This document shows positions 47,076 through 60,322 of a stretch of DNA of 64,000 nucleotides, in pieces (within the stretch, counting starts at the first letter, position 1; the number at the start of each line of letters is the position of its first letter). A model generated the notes under the pieces. That model saw only the letters and a list, made by a program, of their open reading frames with translations, was not told the origin of the DNA and did no database searches. The stretch covers positions 20,750,357 through 20,814,356 of the forward strand of contig NC_061789.1 of the NCBI RefSeq assembly GCF_022458985.1, written 5' to 3'. Made by a program: the position numbers and the translations under genes. Source of the stretch: Mugil cephalus. Lineage: Eukaryota; Chordata; Actinopteri; Mugiliformes; Mugilidae.

Positions 47076-48589
47076 GGAGTGCATGACATTATGGAGGTCA
47101 TGACCGAGTGGGGCTCAAAAACCCAGACAGGCCCAGAGAGAACGTGCCTATTATTATACTATAAAAATACTATCAGGGCAACTAATAGTCTTCCTCCAGC
47201 CAATTCAGTGGAAGGCCATTAGTGGCTCTTATAGCCTTGAAATTTGGCACGGAGTTTGTCCACTGAAGGCAGCAGGTATTTGTTAGGAATCTCAGTCTAA
47301 ACTTATTTAGTGATCTGAGGCTGACGCATGGGTGCAACCCCTGACATTTCTTCAATCTGCCAATCTATCAAGTTGCCATAACTATAGAAATCGGCCACAT
47401 TGGCCACATGCTGTTTATCCAGCAACAGCAGCAGGCAAACCAGTCTAACTCTACCATGTCCCTCTGGAAAGTCACAACAAGGAACACAACAGCTACTTAC
47501 AAGATGCTTGTTTGTCTGCATTTCAAGGGATCAGCCACAAATACAGAAGGGATTCAACATGACTAGTAATTAATTATGGTAGTGTGATGAATCGCCACAA
47601 AATCCAGCTGCCTTGCAAGGTAAGGTGTGTCATGGTGACGTGCAAATTTCCCCTGTGGACCCGTCACCTTGGGGCTGGATGGAGCTGTTCCTATGGTCAG
47701 TATCATTGCCAAGGGAGAAGAAACTGCAAGCTCAACGCAATGTTGGACTGAAACTGACAATTTTCTTTGCCCTGTGTTTTTATATCAGTCCATATTTGCA
47801 CATCCTACAGTACAGGGCCACGTTATACAATTAAATCTAAAGATGCCACCTCATGGCAAAGACATTACTGATTTTAACCAGACATTTTTATGGAAACCAT
47901 AATGTAAAAGTCTAACACTCTTCTCTTACAACATGTAGTTTTGGTGGCCTTAGATAATGCTTGTCACACTGCATCAAAATGATTCTCGTGGGATGAATGT
48001 CGATGTACTGCACATTACCCAGAAATAGTTTTTAAGAGGTGACACATGTTCTCACGTTCTTAAGAACAGAAGTTCGTAAATCATTTGTATGAGCATCTCC
48101 AGAATGGCCTAGTTGTCTATGATCTTTGAAGTATGATCTTAGAGGATTATGTTTGTCTTGGTGGCACTCCTCTCTGGGATGTGTCCCTAGGACAGCCAAC
48201 CAGCTGCTGAACTTTTCATCCATTGTGATGAAGTGTTGACGCGATTTTCCTCATGTCTCATGAGATGATATAAATATAGTTGGCATCAGACAGTGGCCAG
48301 TTGGATTTTTCAGTCCCTCCCCGAGCCACTCATGACAGTGTGTGTATTTCCTTCTTGCAGCTGTTTCCCCTTTCATGCTGTCATTCAGTTTGAATGTCAA
48401 ACTGAAACAAAAGTATGTGTTTTACGACGTGATAAATTGATGAATACTATTCCATGAGACGGAACGTGTGAGATTATGTTTACATATATGTATGCAAATC
48501 TTTATTCTCTCGTGTTAAATATACATACATTCGATCTATTGTTTTTCAACTTATTTAAAAGTTTAATTTTGGATCTCATGTGCGCGTTG

Positions 48590-48650
48590 TCCTGCTGTGC
48601 TGCAACGCTGCAGATTGCCCCACTGCTGGATAAATAAAGAATGATCTTAT
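48590..48650 (+). repeat. LINE-like 3' tail fragment
   Basis: Contains TTGCCCCACTGCTGGATAAA, then TAAAGAATGATCTTATCT. This resembles the 3' ends of fish LINEs, where a CCCC-GGGATAAATAAAG block precedes a short tandem tail. Confidence 0.4.
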
Positions 48651-48915
48651 CTGAAATGATCTCAAATCTACCATAATAAATTAGTGGTTACACTGAATCG
48701 CATCACACTTACATGGTTTAAGACCAAATGAAAAAAAGAATTAATGCAGCTCACTGTATTTGCTACTATCGTATGTTTCCGCAGAGGTTGCAACATGAAC
48801 TTGCGAGGACTGCACGTCATTCTTGCAGTTGTGGTATCCGACAGTAGGGAGCGATATTTTACCGTCAAAAGCCACAAGGAAGTGACCGACTCTCCAGCAG
48901 CAGACTGCTGTCAAG

Positions 48916-51900
48916 ATGGCACCGAGTGGGCTGAAAGCGGTAGTCGGGGAAAGTAAGTGGCACATTTATTGTAACTTAACTGGTTTCAAAAGTTTATTAT
49001 AACTCAAATGTAGGCTATAGATAGTTTGTTTGGCTTTAACACTTACTTTGTTGCCGAATGATGGACTGACGATACTGTTTAACGCAAAACCCCGTTGGGG
49101 ACGTCCGTTCACCAAATGTTTCTTCCTGCTTCACTCTCAGTTAAAATGCTAACATATATCGAAGGAAATCAAGTCGTCGCCCTACAAGGCATGGGTAAAA
49201 AATAATGTTGTTGTAGTCCATGTGTTCGTAGAAAGACTTTGTGGGAGGAAGCTGTGGTTTGTTTCTCTCCGCAGCGATAGAAGTCCTTACAAACCATCGC
49301 GACATTTAGTGTTGGAAAATGTTGTGACAGTCCAAGTTACAGGCTAATGCCAGTTAGCTAAAGTAAAAGGAAGTTCTGTGTCTCTGCCTGTGATGAACCA
49401 AAAAAAGCTGGGACATTTACTCTAAAAGCGATTTAACAACAATTTCAAAGAAGATAATGACTTTCTACAGGTGTATTGTTTCGCGTAACATGTAACAAAT
49501 AACAAATACTGTCCTTTCAGTGACGTTATGGAATAATGTTGCGAGGGTTTTTCTTTCATGCAACTTCATTTGTAGCTGATGATACTTAATTTAGCCAATT
49601 TCACAAGGTTTACTGTGAAGACATATAGACTCATGCAGTGCTAGGGATCCTATACATTCTATGAGATATTTTAGCCTGAATTTATTATTCCTAATAACTT
49701 TAACAAGAGTTGAAGTTTTTCACTATGATTTAGTCCAGGGTAAGGAGATGGCTGAATTTGTACATTCTGTTATTGTGTTCAGTAGGACTATAGTGTGAAC
49801 ACACCTTGGCCATTTATACTGAAAGCATCAAGTTTATACTGGCAGTACAAGTAACTCTGCCCTTGTCTGTTTGAGAGATCAGTCAGCTGTTTGACTGTAC
49901 AAGACCTGTACCCTATTTATTTTGTGACTTTTGGAATGGACTTCTCCGTCTTTCCATTTCTTCACTTTTAAATGTCTACTCGTAAATAAATAAATAAACA
50001 TGTGAGAGATTTGAGTGAAGGGGGGCCACTCCCTTGTTGATGTTGAAAATGTCATCTAAAACTGACTGTCATTATTCATAAACTCAAGATCACATATACC
50101 ATGCGGTCACAAGCGAGACAGGCGTCAACACAAGTTTGCATACAGATATTTTGGTACAGTGCATAGAAACTGGCATGGTGTGGTGGCTGCGCGCTTCATT
50201 GTGGTGTGACCTATTACATTGCAAGCAGTCATCTTTTCCATTTTCCTGTATGGAAAAAAGTTGCAAGGAGACCTCTGTCATCAAAGGATGAAAATGTTAA
50301 AGCGAAAAATGGAAATTATTATTTCAATTATTTTAATTTCTTTCATAAGTGTATACAGTAAAAATAAAAACATTTAGAAAAAAATCAGTACACAGTAATT
50401 ACAAGAATAGTTAACCGGGGTATAAAGAGCGCAGGTGTTGTCTTTATAAAGTGCTGACTTAGCTAACTAGTATAGCAATGAATGTCTTAGGGACACAACT
50501 GTGACTTTGATGTAATCATACAAGGAAGTGGCACGAAGAGCACAATGACATAGTTTCAGAGAAACTGGAAAAATAATTTGGCTGCTGTGGTAAGCCATCT
50601 ATATTCTAATGAAAAAATAAATAAATAAGTAATGGATAGTGAAATAAGTCTTTCACCCTCAATGTAAAAGCATTCAGAGAAAACCTCAGTACCACACCTA
50701 GTTATTGAGTATGCAGACACAACTATGTTTTTGTCTGATCTTCATTTGCTGTAATATCAGCCATGTAACACCAGGAAGTTGCACCAAGCTGAGCTTGTTA
50801 ACACAAGTGCTACGTATGGGGACATTTGAAAAAGTTCCTGGTTTCTGCTTTTAAGAGTGTACTCACATATGTGATTACTACCTTGTCTATCATTGTGTTT
50901 ATTAATGAATTGTCACAACATCTCAGTTTGATTTTTCTCTTTACCCTGCCCATATTGTGGCTACATTTTAACCTACAAGACATCAGTATGGCACACTTCA
51001 TGAGCTGCTTAAATTCTGGCTTCAGGCAATGTAGATTTCTGTGAATCATTGCTATATTGATTTTTGTTTTTTGGACTTTCTTGGACCTAATGCTAAAATT
51101 ACAACACTTATTTACTATATACACTGTGTTTCCTCAGAGGTAACTGATACGGTCTTTATTCATATGTGCATGTTTTTCCATCTCTTCCACAGAAATCCTT
51201 AATGGGGTCATCAAGAGTGTAAAGAAGGATGGAGAATGGAAGGTAACAATCGTCCATTGAGCGTTAAGACATTCCCTAATAATCCCTACTTTGTCACACT
51301 GAAGCTGTATCCTCCGATTATCGTGTATTTTTCTTTAGGTTCTTATTGTGGATCACATGAGCATGCGGATTCTGTCCTCATGCTGCAAGATGTCTGACAT
51401 TTTGGCAGAGGGCGTGACCAGTAAGTAGAAGATAATTAATGGGCTTTTGTACTGTGTAGCACTGTTATAAATGAGAGACCAATTTACATTTTGCAAGGAT
51501 ATTTACAATATATGCTCTCATTTTTTTAAGGCATTAGGTACATTAGTGAAAACAAATGCATTCGAATTTAACAGAACTAAGTCCCCTTTTTCAATGTTAA
51601 CCTCCTTCACCACACCTGATTCAAATGGTCATCTCGTCATCAGGCTCTGCAGTGGCCTGATAAGGAGCCATTCATTTGAATGAGGTGTGTTGGAGGAGGG
51701 AAACATGGAAAACATGCAGGGCAGAATTGAGAAACACTGGGAAAACACAACACAGTTCAATGGCACTACAAACCACAACCTCCAACATGAAAGAGTCCCT
51801 CAGTTATTTTAAACGGTTAAATACAATAATCAACAATCATTTTTTTTTCTGTTGTACATGACATGGGTCAAGTCCGATTGTTGAGGATGAAGTGTCACAC

Positions 51901-54900
51901 ATCTCTTTTCTTTTTTCATTTTCCAGTTGTGGAGGACATCAATAAACGCAGGGAGCCCATCTCCAGTTTGGAGGCCATTTATTTGATTTCACCAGTGCAG
52001 AAGGTTAGCTGTTGCATTGTCCCCTGACTTCCCTCTTTTAATGTTCTGAAACTTGTGTGTTCAATAAGGTTTTGCATATTCTCAACATTTTAAACAGAAA
52101 TATCTTTTCTCTCACAGTCAGTTGAGGCGCTCATTAACGACTTCAAAGACATGGCCTTTACTTACAAAGCGGCACACATCTTCTTCACTGACAGTAAGAT
52201 TGCAATCATTAACCGTTTAATATAGGAAATGTATTTATTTGTTGTCCTCAGATGTACTGTGTGCAATGTTTATGTTTGAAGGTACAGAATATATAAAATA
52301 ATTAAATTAACCAATTCCCGTTACTTTTTTTTGTACTTCTACAGCATGCCCAGACAGTCTCTTCGCAGCGATAGGAAAATCCAGAGTTGCCAAGGTCGTC
52401 AAGACTTTAAAAGAGATCAGCGTTGCTTTCCTGCCATATGAGTCTCAGGTGGGTATTTTTCTTCTGTGAATCTAAATAGATTATTTCATTTACTTTTTTT
52501 TAACAATGTGTTGGTTTCCAACAGTGCCTCAATGAATTATAAGGCTCTAGTTACTAAATATGGCCTAACAACCAGTTGCCAGTGTTGCCTCCGTGGTATT
52601 TGGATTTGGACAAATAACATACAGGGTTTTTATCTGTGAATTTTGCTGTTGTGGGTGGAAACCATAGAAACCATAGTAAATAAAGATGAATGATCAGCTC
52701 CTCAAAAGTGAAACCAAATCAAGTAGAGCTCCGTCTGGTGACTGGCTGCAGTATAGGTCATAACCTCCACCCCTTCCATGTTAGTGTAAGAGACTTGGGA
52801 CTGAAACATGTCAAATCATTTATTTATGTATTTTTCATGGATAGTTTCTCTCATTTTACGTAGTTAATATATTATTGATGCATGTAATGTCATTTTTTTC
52901 TGATAAGTTGGAAGAAGATATTTCTAGAAAATATCTTAAACAGCACAGTTGTGAAACTTATATGACTAAATGGTAACAAATTTCAATCCCTCTCACCTCT
53001 GCAGGTATTCTCCCTGGATGACCCCACCTGCTTATACTCCTTCTACAGCACTAAGCCAAATGAACAAAAGCAAAAAACTATCGAAAATTTGGCAGAGCAG
53101 ATCGCAACCCTGTGTGACACCCTGAAGGAGTACCCTTCCGTTCGTTACCGCAAGTACGAATGCCTTGCTTTTGAATTTAGTTTATTGTGGAATTTACACG
53201 CAGATTCAAAGTTGTGTAACACTGTCTTTTAGGGGACCAGAGGAGAATGCTAAATTAGCTGAAGAGGTCTGCCATCGCCTTACTGCTCACAAAGCTGAAA
53301 ACCCAAGCATGGGAGAGGTTAGGACCAGCATATGTCACCACCCACACCAATTGTTGCTGTTATGTTCCCATATCAACACAGTTCTTTGTAAATGGGGAAA
53401 CTGGTTTTTACACTTAAATTTTCTCTGCTAAATCAACTTTTCCATATAAGATTATGAACTTCCTCTGGGAATCTACAGCTCTTCGCCTTCACACGTTGTG
53501 GACGTTTCTATGGCTTCTGGGTTTTCTGTTGAATTTCCTGTTGATTATCTTTTTCTCATGCCTTGCTGGATCTTTCCTGTTTTTCCATTCCTCTTCTCTG
53601 TCTTTCTTAGCTGGCATTTCCTTGCTCCTGAGTTGGGTTCTTAACAGGCATGTATTGCTATTCTCTTTTCACTTTCTACACACCTGAGGTGCGCATTCTG
53701 TTCAAGCATTCTCTGTATTTTTGCTTGCTGTACTTAACATGACAAGTTTGCTGAGGTGCTACATCAGGCGATGATACTGTAACCCATTTAAAACTTTCTG
53801 CACTGCCTGACAGATCTATAAAACATGCAAGAGCTTTATGATTCATGTGTTCTGTAGACTAGATCCTGATGTTCTGTGAAATAAATCAGTCATTTCAAAT
53901 CATTGAATAATAGCTATCATGTTTTTGTTTTAGGGTCCCGATAAGGCTCGATCTCAACTACTGATAGTTGATCGCGGGTTTGATCCCATCTCGCCTATCC
54001 TACATGAGTTGACCTTCCAAGCAATGGCTTACGATTTGCTTGATATCAAACAGGACATCTACACGTGAGTTGAACATCGTAATATAAATATTGCTGTACA
54101 TTTTGTTTGCTTGGTTCATGTACAGTTTTTGGCTTTATGTTTCTCTTGTCCATTCATGTGCACTCGATTTATATTAAGTTATCAGACAACTGGCATCGGG
54201 AACTCAAAGGAGAGAGAAGTGCTACTGGATGAAGACGATGAGCTCTGGGTTCAGCTCAGACACATGCACATCGCAGATGTCACGAAGTAAGTTTTCCAAG
54301 CTTCTTTTTCAACAAATTCTGATCAACTGCTTTTACCTGGTTAAAAATATATATGTCTTATCAAAAAAGAAATAGTGTGTTACTAATTACTAAATGATTC
54401 TAGTTATAATAAAATAATAATTCACATTAAAATCTATATTTTAAGTATTAAGCAGTTAATATGTGCTGTAGTGAGAAAGTAGTCCCAATAAACTTTAGAT
54501 TATTGCTTCTGTTAAAACATAGATTGTTTGTGAAATATTTTTAAATATGATAAATGTTTATAGTGTATACATTTTGTACATATGTGTAAAAAAATACATA
54601 GTTCATTTAAATTTGCTTGCATGTGGATTATCAGCATGGTATAATCCTGCATATATTTCCTGCACAAGGGAAACTCATTTCCTAAACTATTTTTTACAGG
54701 AAAGTGACCGATCTTCTTCGCACCTTTTGTGAGAGCAAAAGAATGTGCACTGACAATGTGAGTCTTTCCCTGTATTTGTATTACCCACTTGGTTCTTCGG
54801 TCATAACAGATGTCTGTGGTAGAGCATTGCTGTTCTTGCTTTTTTTGTGTCGGATCCAATTTCATAAAAATGTTTTGCATTTTAGGCCAACTTAAAAGAT

Positions 54901-55024
54901 CTTTCTCAGATGTTAAAGAAGATGCCGCAGTATCAGAAGGAGCTGAGCATGGTGAGGAAGATATTTTTGCAATGGAATATGTGTGTGTGTGTGTGTGTCT
55001 GTGTGTGTATATATATATATATCA

Positions 55025-55060
<36 letters not shown>

Positions 55061-58000
55061 ATACAGCTGCATTAATAATAACTCTTTTCACAATTGTCTT
55101 CACAGTACTCAACCCACTTGCACCTGGCTGAAGCCTGTATGAAGAAATTCAAAGCCTCTCTTGATAAACTTTGTGAGGTGGAGCAGGTCAGCAGTATAAA
55201 TAGAGTCATCTATTTTTTTCCTGGCCTGTGAATCAGAGGAAACTCTTAAATGAAGCACTGTTTGCTAATGCATTGTTGGAAAAACAACCTGTCACCCTGT
55301 AGCTTTTATATTTCAGGAGATCTTATGTTACATTGACACTAAATATCACAGAAAGAATGTCTGACATGGAATTATACCACTCATATTGCACACTAAGTGA
55401 CCTTAATGTCTTCATTTAGAGCTTCTCTGGGGTATGTCTCTGACATGGTCTGGTGTTATTTAATAGAGAATAATCGTAACATTGCATAAGAAGCTTGATA
55501 CCGGACATCAGCTGTCTACGGAAAAGCTGAAAAAGTTGATTACGGTGAACGTAAATGCCTTTAATAACACACATGTACGCTCTTAGTGCTGTGGAAATCC
55601 ATCCACCAGCCCCATCAATCCAAAGACCAGAATAGTGCCAAATCCCTGTGTTGTTTGTGTATGCCATTCATGCTTTGTCCCCCTGAGGGGATGTATTCTG
55701 CCACATTTAGTCCCACATGAAATGAGTCCCAAGCACGCCGGAAATGATAAGCTATGCATAGTCGTAGCATTATGTGATGCAAGTGTTAATGGGGCCTTTT
55801 TTATTAGGAAATCACTCGACAGCACTAATGGATTGTCAGCATGTCTGAAAGCTGCCTCTTTAAGCCAGTTGGCATGTTTTGGCTCTAAGGCGAAAAGTCT
55901 CATCCAAAGGGCAATAATTCTGTCAGCTGTCCTGCATTGTTTGGGCAACCCAGCAATGCAAATAGATGTCTGTCATATTGTAAACAAAATAATCTTTCAC
56001 TTGCTCATAAAGAGTTTTGTTGTTGATTGGTATTGACAAGACTTAGCAAGAGTCCTTAGAGAGAGACATCGTGGCCAGGATGGCATTAAAGCTGAAGGCA
56101 AGTGGCCAATATTAGCTGTTAATTGATTACAAATGCAACACTAGAAGTGTACTGTGCACCCTGGGATGGTGGTCTTTTTCTGTTTAAAACACAAATATCC
56201 TCATGCATATAAAGATGAGTCTACACTGCATGAAGCACCAGTGTAGTGTGTGGGTGGTGGTTTCACAGGAGTAACTGTGTCAGCTGGCTGTCACCTGACT
56301 TGAGTTGACGATTGAGATTTCGTAAGCATTTAATTGTTAACCACGAATGTCTTCCACAGGACCTGGCAATGGGAGCAAATGCAGAAGGGGAACCTTTGAA
56401 AGATGCCATGAAGAGCATTGTGCCTGTGCTCCTCAACAACGAGATTGAGATCTACGACAAAATCCGCATCATACTGCTGTACATATTCCACAAGAAAAAT
56501 GGTGTGCTCTTGTCACAGTTCTTTGTCATTTGACTCTTTTAATGTTTGTTTGCAAAAGCATACTTGTGTGTGGTTGTTGAGTAGATGAAGAAATTTGTTA
56601 TGGACTAAATAGAACAGCGTCAAATGTTATTGTAGCCTTCACATGTTTTACTTAAAGAACTGTACTGTTATCCATTAGGCATCGGAGAGGAGAACCTCAA
56701 TAAGCTCATCCAGCATGCGAACATACAGAACGACAGCAGCATTATCACCAACATGCAGAACTTGGGCTGTAATATTATATCTGGGGTAAATAACTTGAAA
56801 ACATTTTAGTTCCACTTACAGTGTTGTGGATGTCAGTGTTTCTTACATACATTACCCTGTTTGTTAGGGCCGCAACGCTGGGAAAACCCTGTTAGAGCGT
56901 AAGGAGCGCACAGAGAGCACGTACCAGCTGTCTAGATGGACACCCATCATCAAGGACATCATGGAGGTATTACTCGAGTGAAATTTCCAGTGTAGCTGGC
57001 TCATCTGTTAAGTTTTGCTTTTAGCTTTTCACGCTGTGTTTCTGTATCACAGAATGCCATAGATGACAAACTGGACAGAAAGCAGTGGCCTTTCATTACT
57101 GATCCTGTTCCCATCAACACGACTCAGACCACAGTCAGGTGGGTGCTAGAAACAGAAAATAATTATTTTCAAATAGAAGTGAATAACATTGAGCATCAGG
57201 CACCCCCACCATATAGCAATGACACTTCTTGATGGCAGCAGCCATCCCTGACAGGTTGCAACCCGACACAGACACATACACAAATGCTTTAGGAACAACT
57301 AAAAAAACATGAAGAACTGATTAAGTATCTGTGGGATCTCCACAGAGCCCAACCCTACCCCCGCCCTCCAAAAAGCAATGGAACTGGAAGGCCCCCACTA
57401 AAAACACACTGTTACCAGACACCACAGGACCCCCTCAGAATACCCATGTCCATTCTCTGATGAGTCACAACTGTTTTGGAGGCACAAGGGAGACCTACAC
57501 AGTGTTAGGCAGGTGGTTATGCCTAATATTAAAGCTTTTATCCCTGTAAATAAGCAGGAGCCAAGCTTTTGACAAAGTGAGTTGGAGCTGGAGTTCCCAG
57601 AATAATGATGGTGTTTACAACTACTAACCTGGGATCACTCATAATCTGCACAATGCACAATGTTTTTCTGCTTTTAAGTAAAGTGCACGATGAAGGATGA
57701 GTAGTCATGAATAGTAACACTAAAATATAAAATAGGCCATGACAGAGTTTAATGTGAGCTGTTGTGAAACAAAAATAACAAAAATCCAACTGAGTGCAAC
57801 CACAGTAGACAAATGTCTGACATGCTACCACTAGAATTAATCATATATAGGATTTTCACTTTCACATTTATTCATCTGTGTCAATTTTTTGACAGTAATT
57901 TTGGAAAAAGGAGAGCGTTGTTTTCAGTTGCGGTGTTTAGTGTCGTCTGAAATGTATATGTGACTGCTAACCAGCAGGTGTTGGTTTTAATAGTAGTTAC

Positions 58001-58376
58001 TTCTTGCTCAATCATTGTTTTTTAATTCTTTAACAGCAGTGCACGGTTTGGACACTGGCACAAAAATAAATCTCCGACAGAGTATCGCTCTGGCCCCCGG
58101 CTCATTATTTTTGTGATTGGCGGCATGTCACACTCAGAGATGCGTTCTGCTTATGAAGTCACTCGAGCCACTGATGGGAAATGGGAAGTCCTGATTGGTA
58201 AGCAATTGCTGTTGTAGAGATCAGCCGAGTTTCTTCCAAAAAAAGTTTCCTCTGTGTTAAGTGGAGCTATCATATTCTGCTTGACAGGGTCATCTCACAT
58301 CCTAACTCCAACCAGCTTCCTCAACGACCTGAAGAGTCTGGACCAAGTACCCAATCCCGATCTGTTAAATAAATAG
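48916..58376 (+). CDS. stxbp2: syntaxin-binding protein 2 (Munc18-2)
   Basis: Nineteen exons: 48916-48952, 51193-51242, 51339-51420, 51927-52003, 52118-52193, 52345-52448, 53005-53153, 53233-53317, 53934-54064, 54179-54286, 54700-54757, 54886-54951, 55106-55186, 56360-56501, 56679-56785, 56868-56966, 57053-57138, 58037-58197, 58288-58376. All phases agree and give 595 aa; human STXBP2 has 593. The protein starts [12 protein letters not shown] and keeps Sec1/Munc18 hallmarks: [68 protein letters not shown] and [20 protein letters not shown]2-type residues favour it over stxbp1. SM proteins bind syntaxins and template SNARE assembly; Munc18-2 acts in regulated secretion outside neurons. Long introns are 1 (2.2 kb), 13 (1.2 kb) and 17 (0.9 kb). 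A polyadenylation signal is at 58485-58490. Confidence 0.97.
54980..55060 (+). repeat. (TG)n/(TA)n microsatellite in stxbp2 intron 12
   Basis: Two TG runs separated by a TA run and a short ATCATT interruption. It lies 29 nt after the exon ending at 54951 and 45 nt before the next acceptor, so it fills most of this short intron. Confidence 0.9.
55187..56359 (+). other. stxbp2: stxbp2 intron 13
   Basis: Intron of 1.17 kb between the exons ending VEQ and starting DLAMG. It contains an open frame (55635-56036) but no similarity to a known protein, and no splice structure supports an extra exon. Confidence 0.6.
57330..57545 (+). repeat. teleost interspersed repeat in stxbp2 intron 17
   Basis: Contains TGATGAGTCACAACTGTTTT and, a little later, GTTAGGCAGGTGGTTATGCC, phrases found together in a common fish dispersed repeat. 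The copy is degenerate and its class is unknown. Confidence 0.45.
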
Positions 58377-60322
58377 ACCTTCAGCAGGGAAGATCCCACT
58401 GGAAGGATTTAGTCTTTCTTTTGAGATGGTTGTTTGCTGTATAGCATCTTCCAACATCTGAAGTGTGACGTGAAGAGAAACTTAAATAAACTGTAGCCAT
58501 TTGTGATTAATTATTTTATTTAGAATGGTCTTTTTATTGTGAATCGGGTTCTGTATACTGCTGTGATTGACATATTTAATTAGACATTGATAATATATTG
58601 ATTATTATGCTATTGTGATTCTACTGTTCTGGTTCAGATTGTATTTTTGTTGCTATTGTTTGCTTTTGTTCTCAGAAATTCCTGCAAAACTAGACTCATC
58701 TCACATCGAAGGCTGTATTTAAGAATAGAATGGAAGGTTGGAAGAAGCTCTGTAGAAGTATATATTGCATATTCAGTGACAGTAAAGCAGATAACATTTC
58801 TCTGTTGGTACCTTTTTTTCTGTCATCTGGGAAATTTCATCTCGGACAAAATGTCTAAACTGCTGTGTTATTAACTCTTGCTCATTTATCATGTACTTGA
58901 ATGTATTGCTGCAAGCAAGTGTGGTGGTTGTTTATTTTTCTTAAAAATGAGTAATAAAAGAAACATAATATTCACTTTAAATTGAGTTTTGTGCTTGTCT
59001 TTCAGTCCGTGTAAATGATTTATTATTTAAATGTGTTGAAATAGTTCAACTCGCATGCTTCTGTGTTTCACAGTTTTCATAACAAAGTCATGAAAAAATG
59101 AGTCCAACCAAAGGCTCCAGAGATCTTTTCTGAAAGCTAGCTCAACCACATTTGATATCCCAACATTATTCTCCTCCTGAACTCTAAGGTAGTTACAATA
59201 ACTTAAATTTACTATTTGTGCAATATCACTCAAGTGCAATATGTTCTATATTACAATGTCACTCTTAATTTAATTGATGCTTCACAATGGTTATTGCCGT
59301 ACCAATTCTGCTATTTTACTTTTTTCTTTTTTACATTTTTTACATATTGTTTTTTTATTATTATTATTTCATATTTACCACCATTCGTCTCACTCTTCTG
59401 TTACTGGCAGCAGGCCATTGCACACAATATGCTGCTTTTGCCCACCCACTGTGATTGTGATTTTATTCTCTTGCTTTTTATTTTTATGTGCCGCTCTTTG
59501 ACCTCCTAATTGCCCCTCAGGGATAAATACATTTTTTTCTGATTCTGATGGTCAAATATTTTTGTCTTTGAGAAACAACTCAAATTAATTCAGATTAATC
59601 TGTTGGCTAGCTTGGTTATCCTCTGTGCTTTCTATTTACAAACCAATTTATAGTTATATTTAGAAGTATATCATTGAAAACTTGAGTTTTTTTATCTTCA
59701 CAGTTCACAGCTCAGTTTTTACTCCATATTGTAATACAAAGATGATTTCATCAATTTTTTTTTCAGTGTGCATCCTTCCTCATTTTGTGGTTTTCTTCCT
59801 CACAGGCAAATGTTCAGTACCGATTTAAAAAACATATTTATCATACTGATAGGTTCATCACATTAGTGACAGTTTTGCTGATCCCACAACCTGAGCATAT
59901 GCATTTTCACCATATAATGACAATGTGGTGGCATCTAAATGCAAACATGAACTTTAAGTAAAGTGTGAGGTCAAAAGGGAGAGCATTACACCCGCTACTG
60001 AAAAAGATCATCCCTCTCCATGCTGAGGATTATGTTTTCATCTGGGATTACAGATGGTAATATCGAGAACGGGGCTCTGGTCTTAATGGCTATGGGTTAA
60101 TACACGGGACTTAACTCTATTTAAAAGCCTTCTACCCAGCCATATCCAGACTTTATTTCGCATACCATTTATCAGTATCATCAGTTCCATTATATACAGT
60201 TATGTCGAAGAAGTACTGAATATATTCTTCTCCAATAACAAGAGCTGTAACACTGCTTTACAGTTTATTTATTTTGCAGTCTGAGGATTTTTACTTATTT
60301 TTATTTTTTGTATCATTTTTCA
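58377..60322. other. stxbp2 3' UTR and intergenic DNA before the GoLoco gene
   Basis: AT-rich, with polyadenylation signals at 58485-58490 and near 58952. It holds a LINE-like 3' end at about 59195-59560 and no credible coding exon. The promoter of the downstream gene must lie in the last part but shows no diagnostic motif. Confidence 0.45.
59195..59560 (+). repeat. LINE-like 3' end fragment
   Basis: T-rich sequence followed by GGCAGCAGGCCATTGCACA and an ending with CCTAATTGCCCCTCAGGGAT, then AAATACA. This closing phrase is typical of teleost non-LTR retrotransposon 3' UTRs. Confidence 0.5.

Larger units (their letters stand above)
45928..48915. other. intergenic DNA between ptpdc1-like gene and stxbp2
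   Basis: No convincing gene. It contains the ptpdc1-like polyadenylation signals, a MITE-like copy (46925-47075) and a LINE-like tail (48590-48650). The last 150 bp before the stxbp2 ATG include GGAAGTG ETS-like sequence and form the likely promoter and 5' UTR. Confidence 0.45.

Noticed and set aside
55635-56036. 133-codon frame in stxbp2 intron 13
   Set aside because: The stxbp2 exons on both sides join in phase without it, and the minus strand is equally open; no homology recognised.
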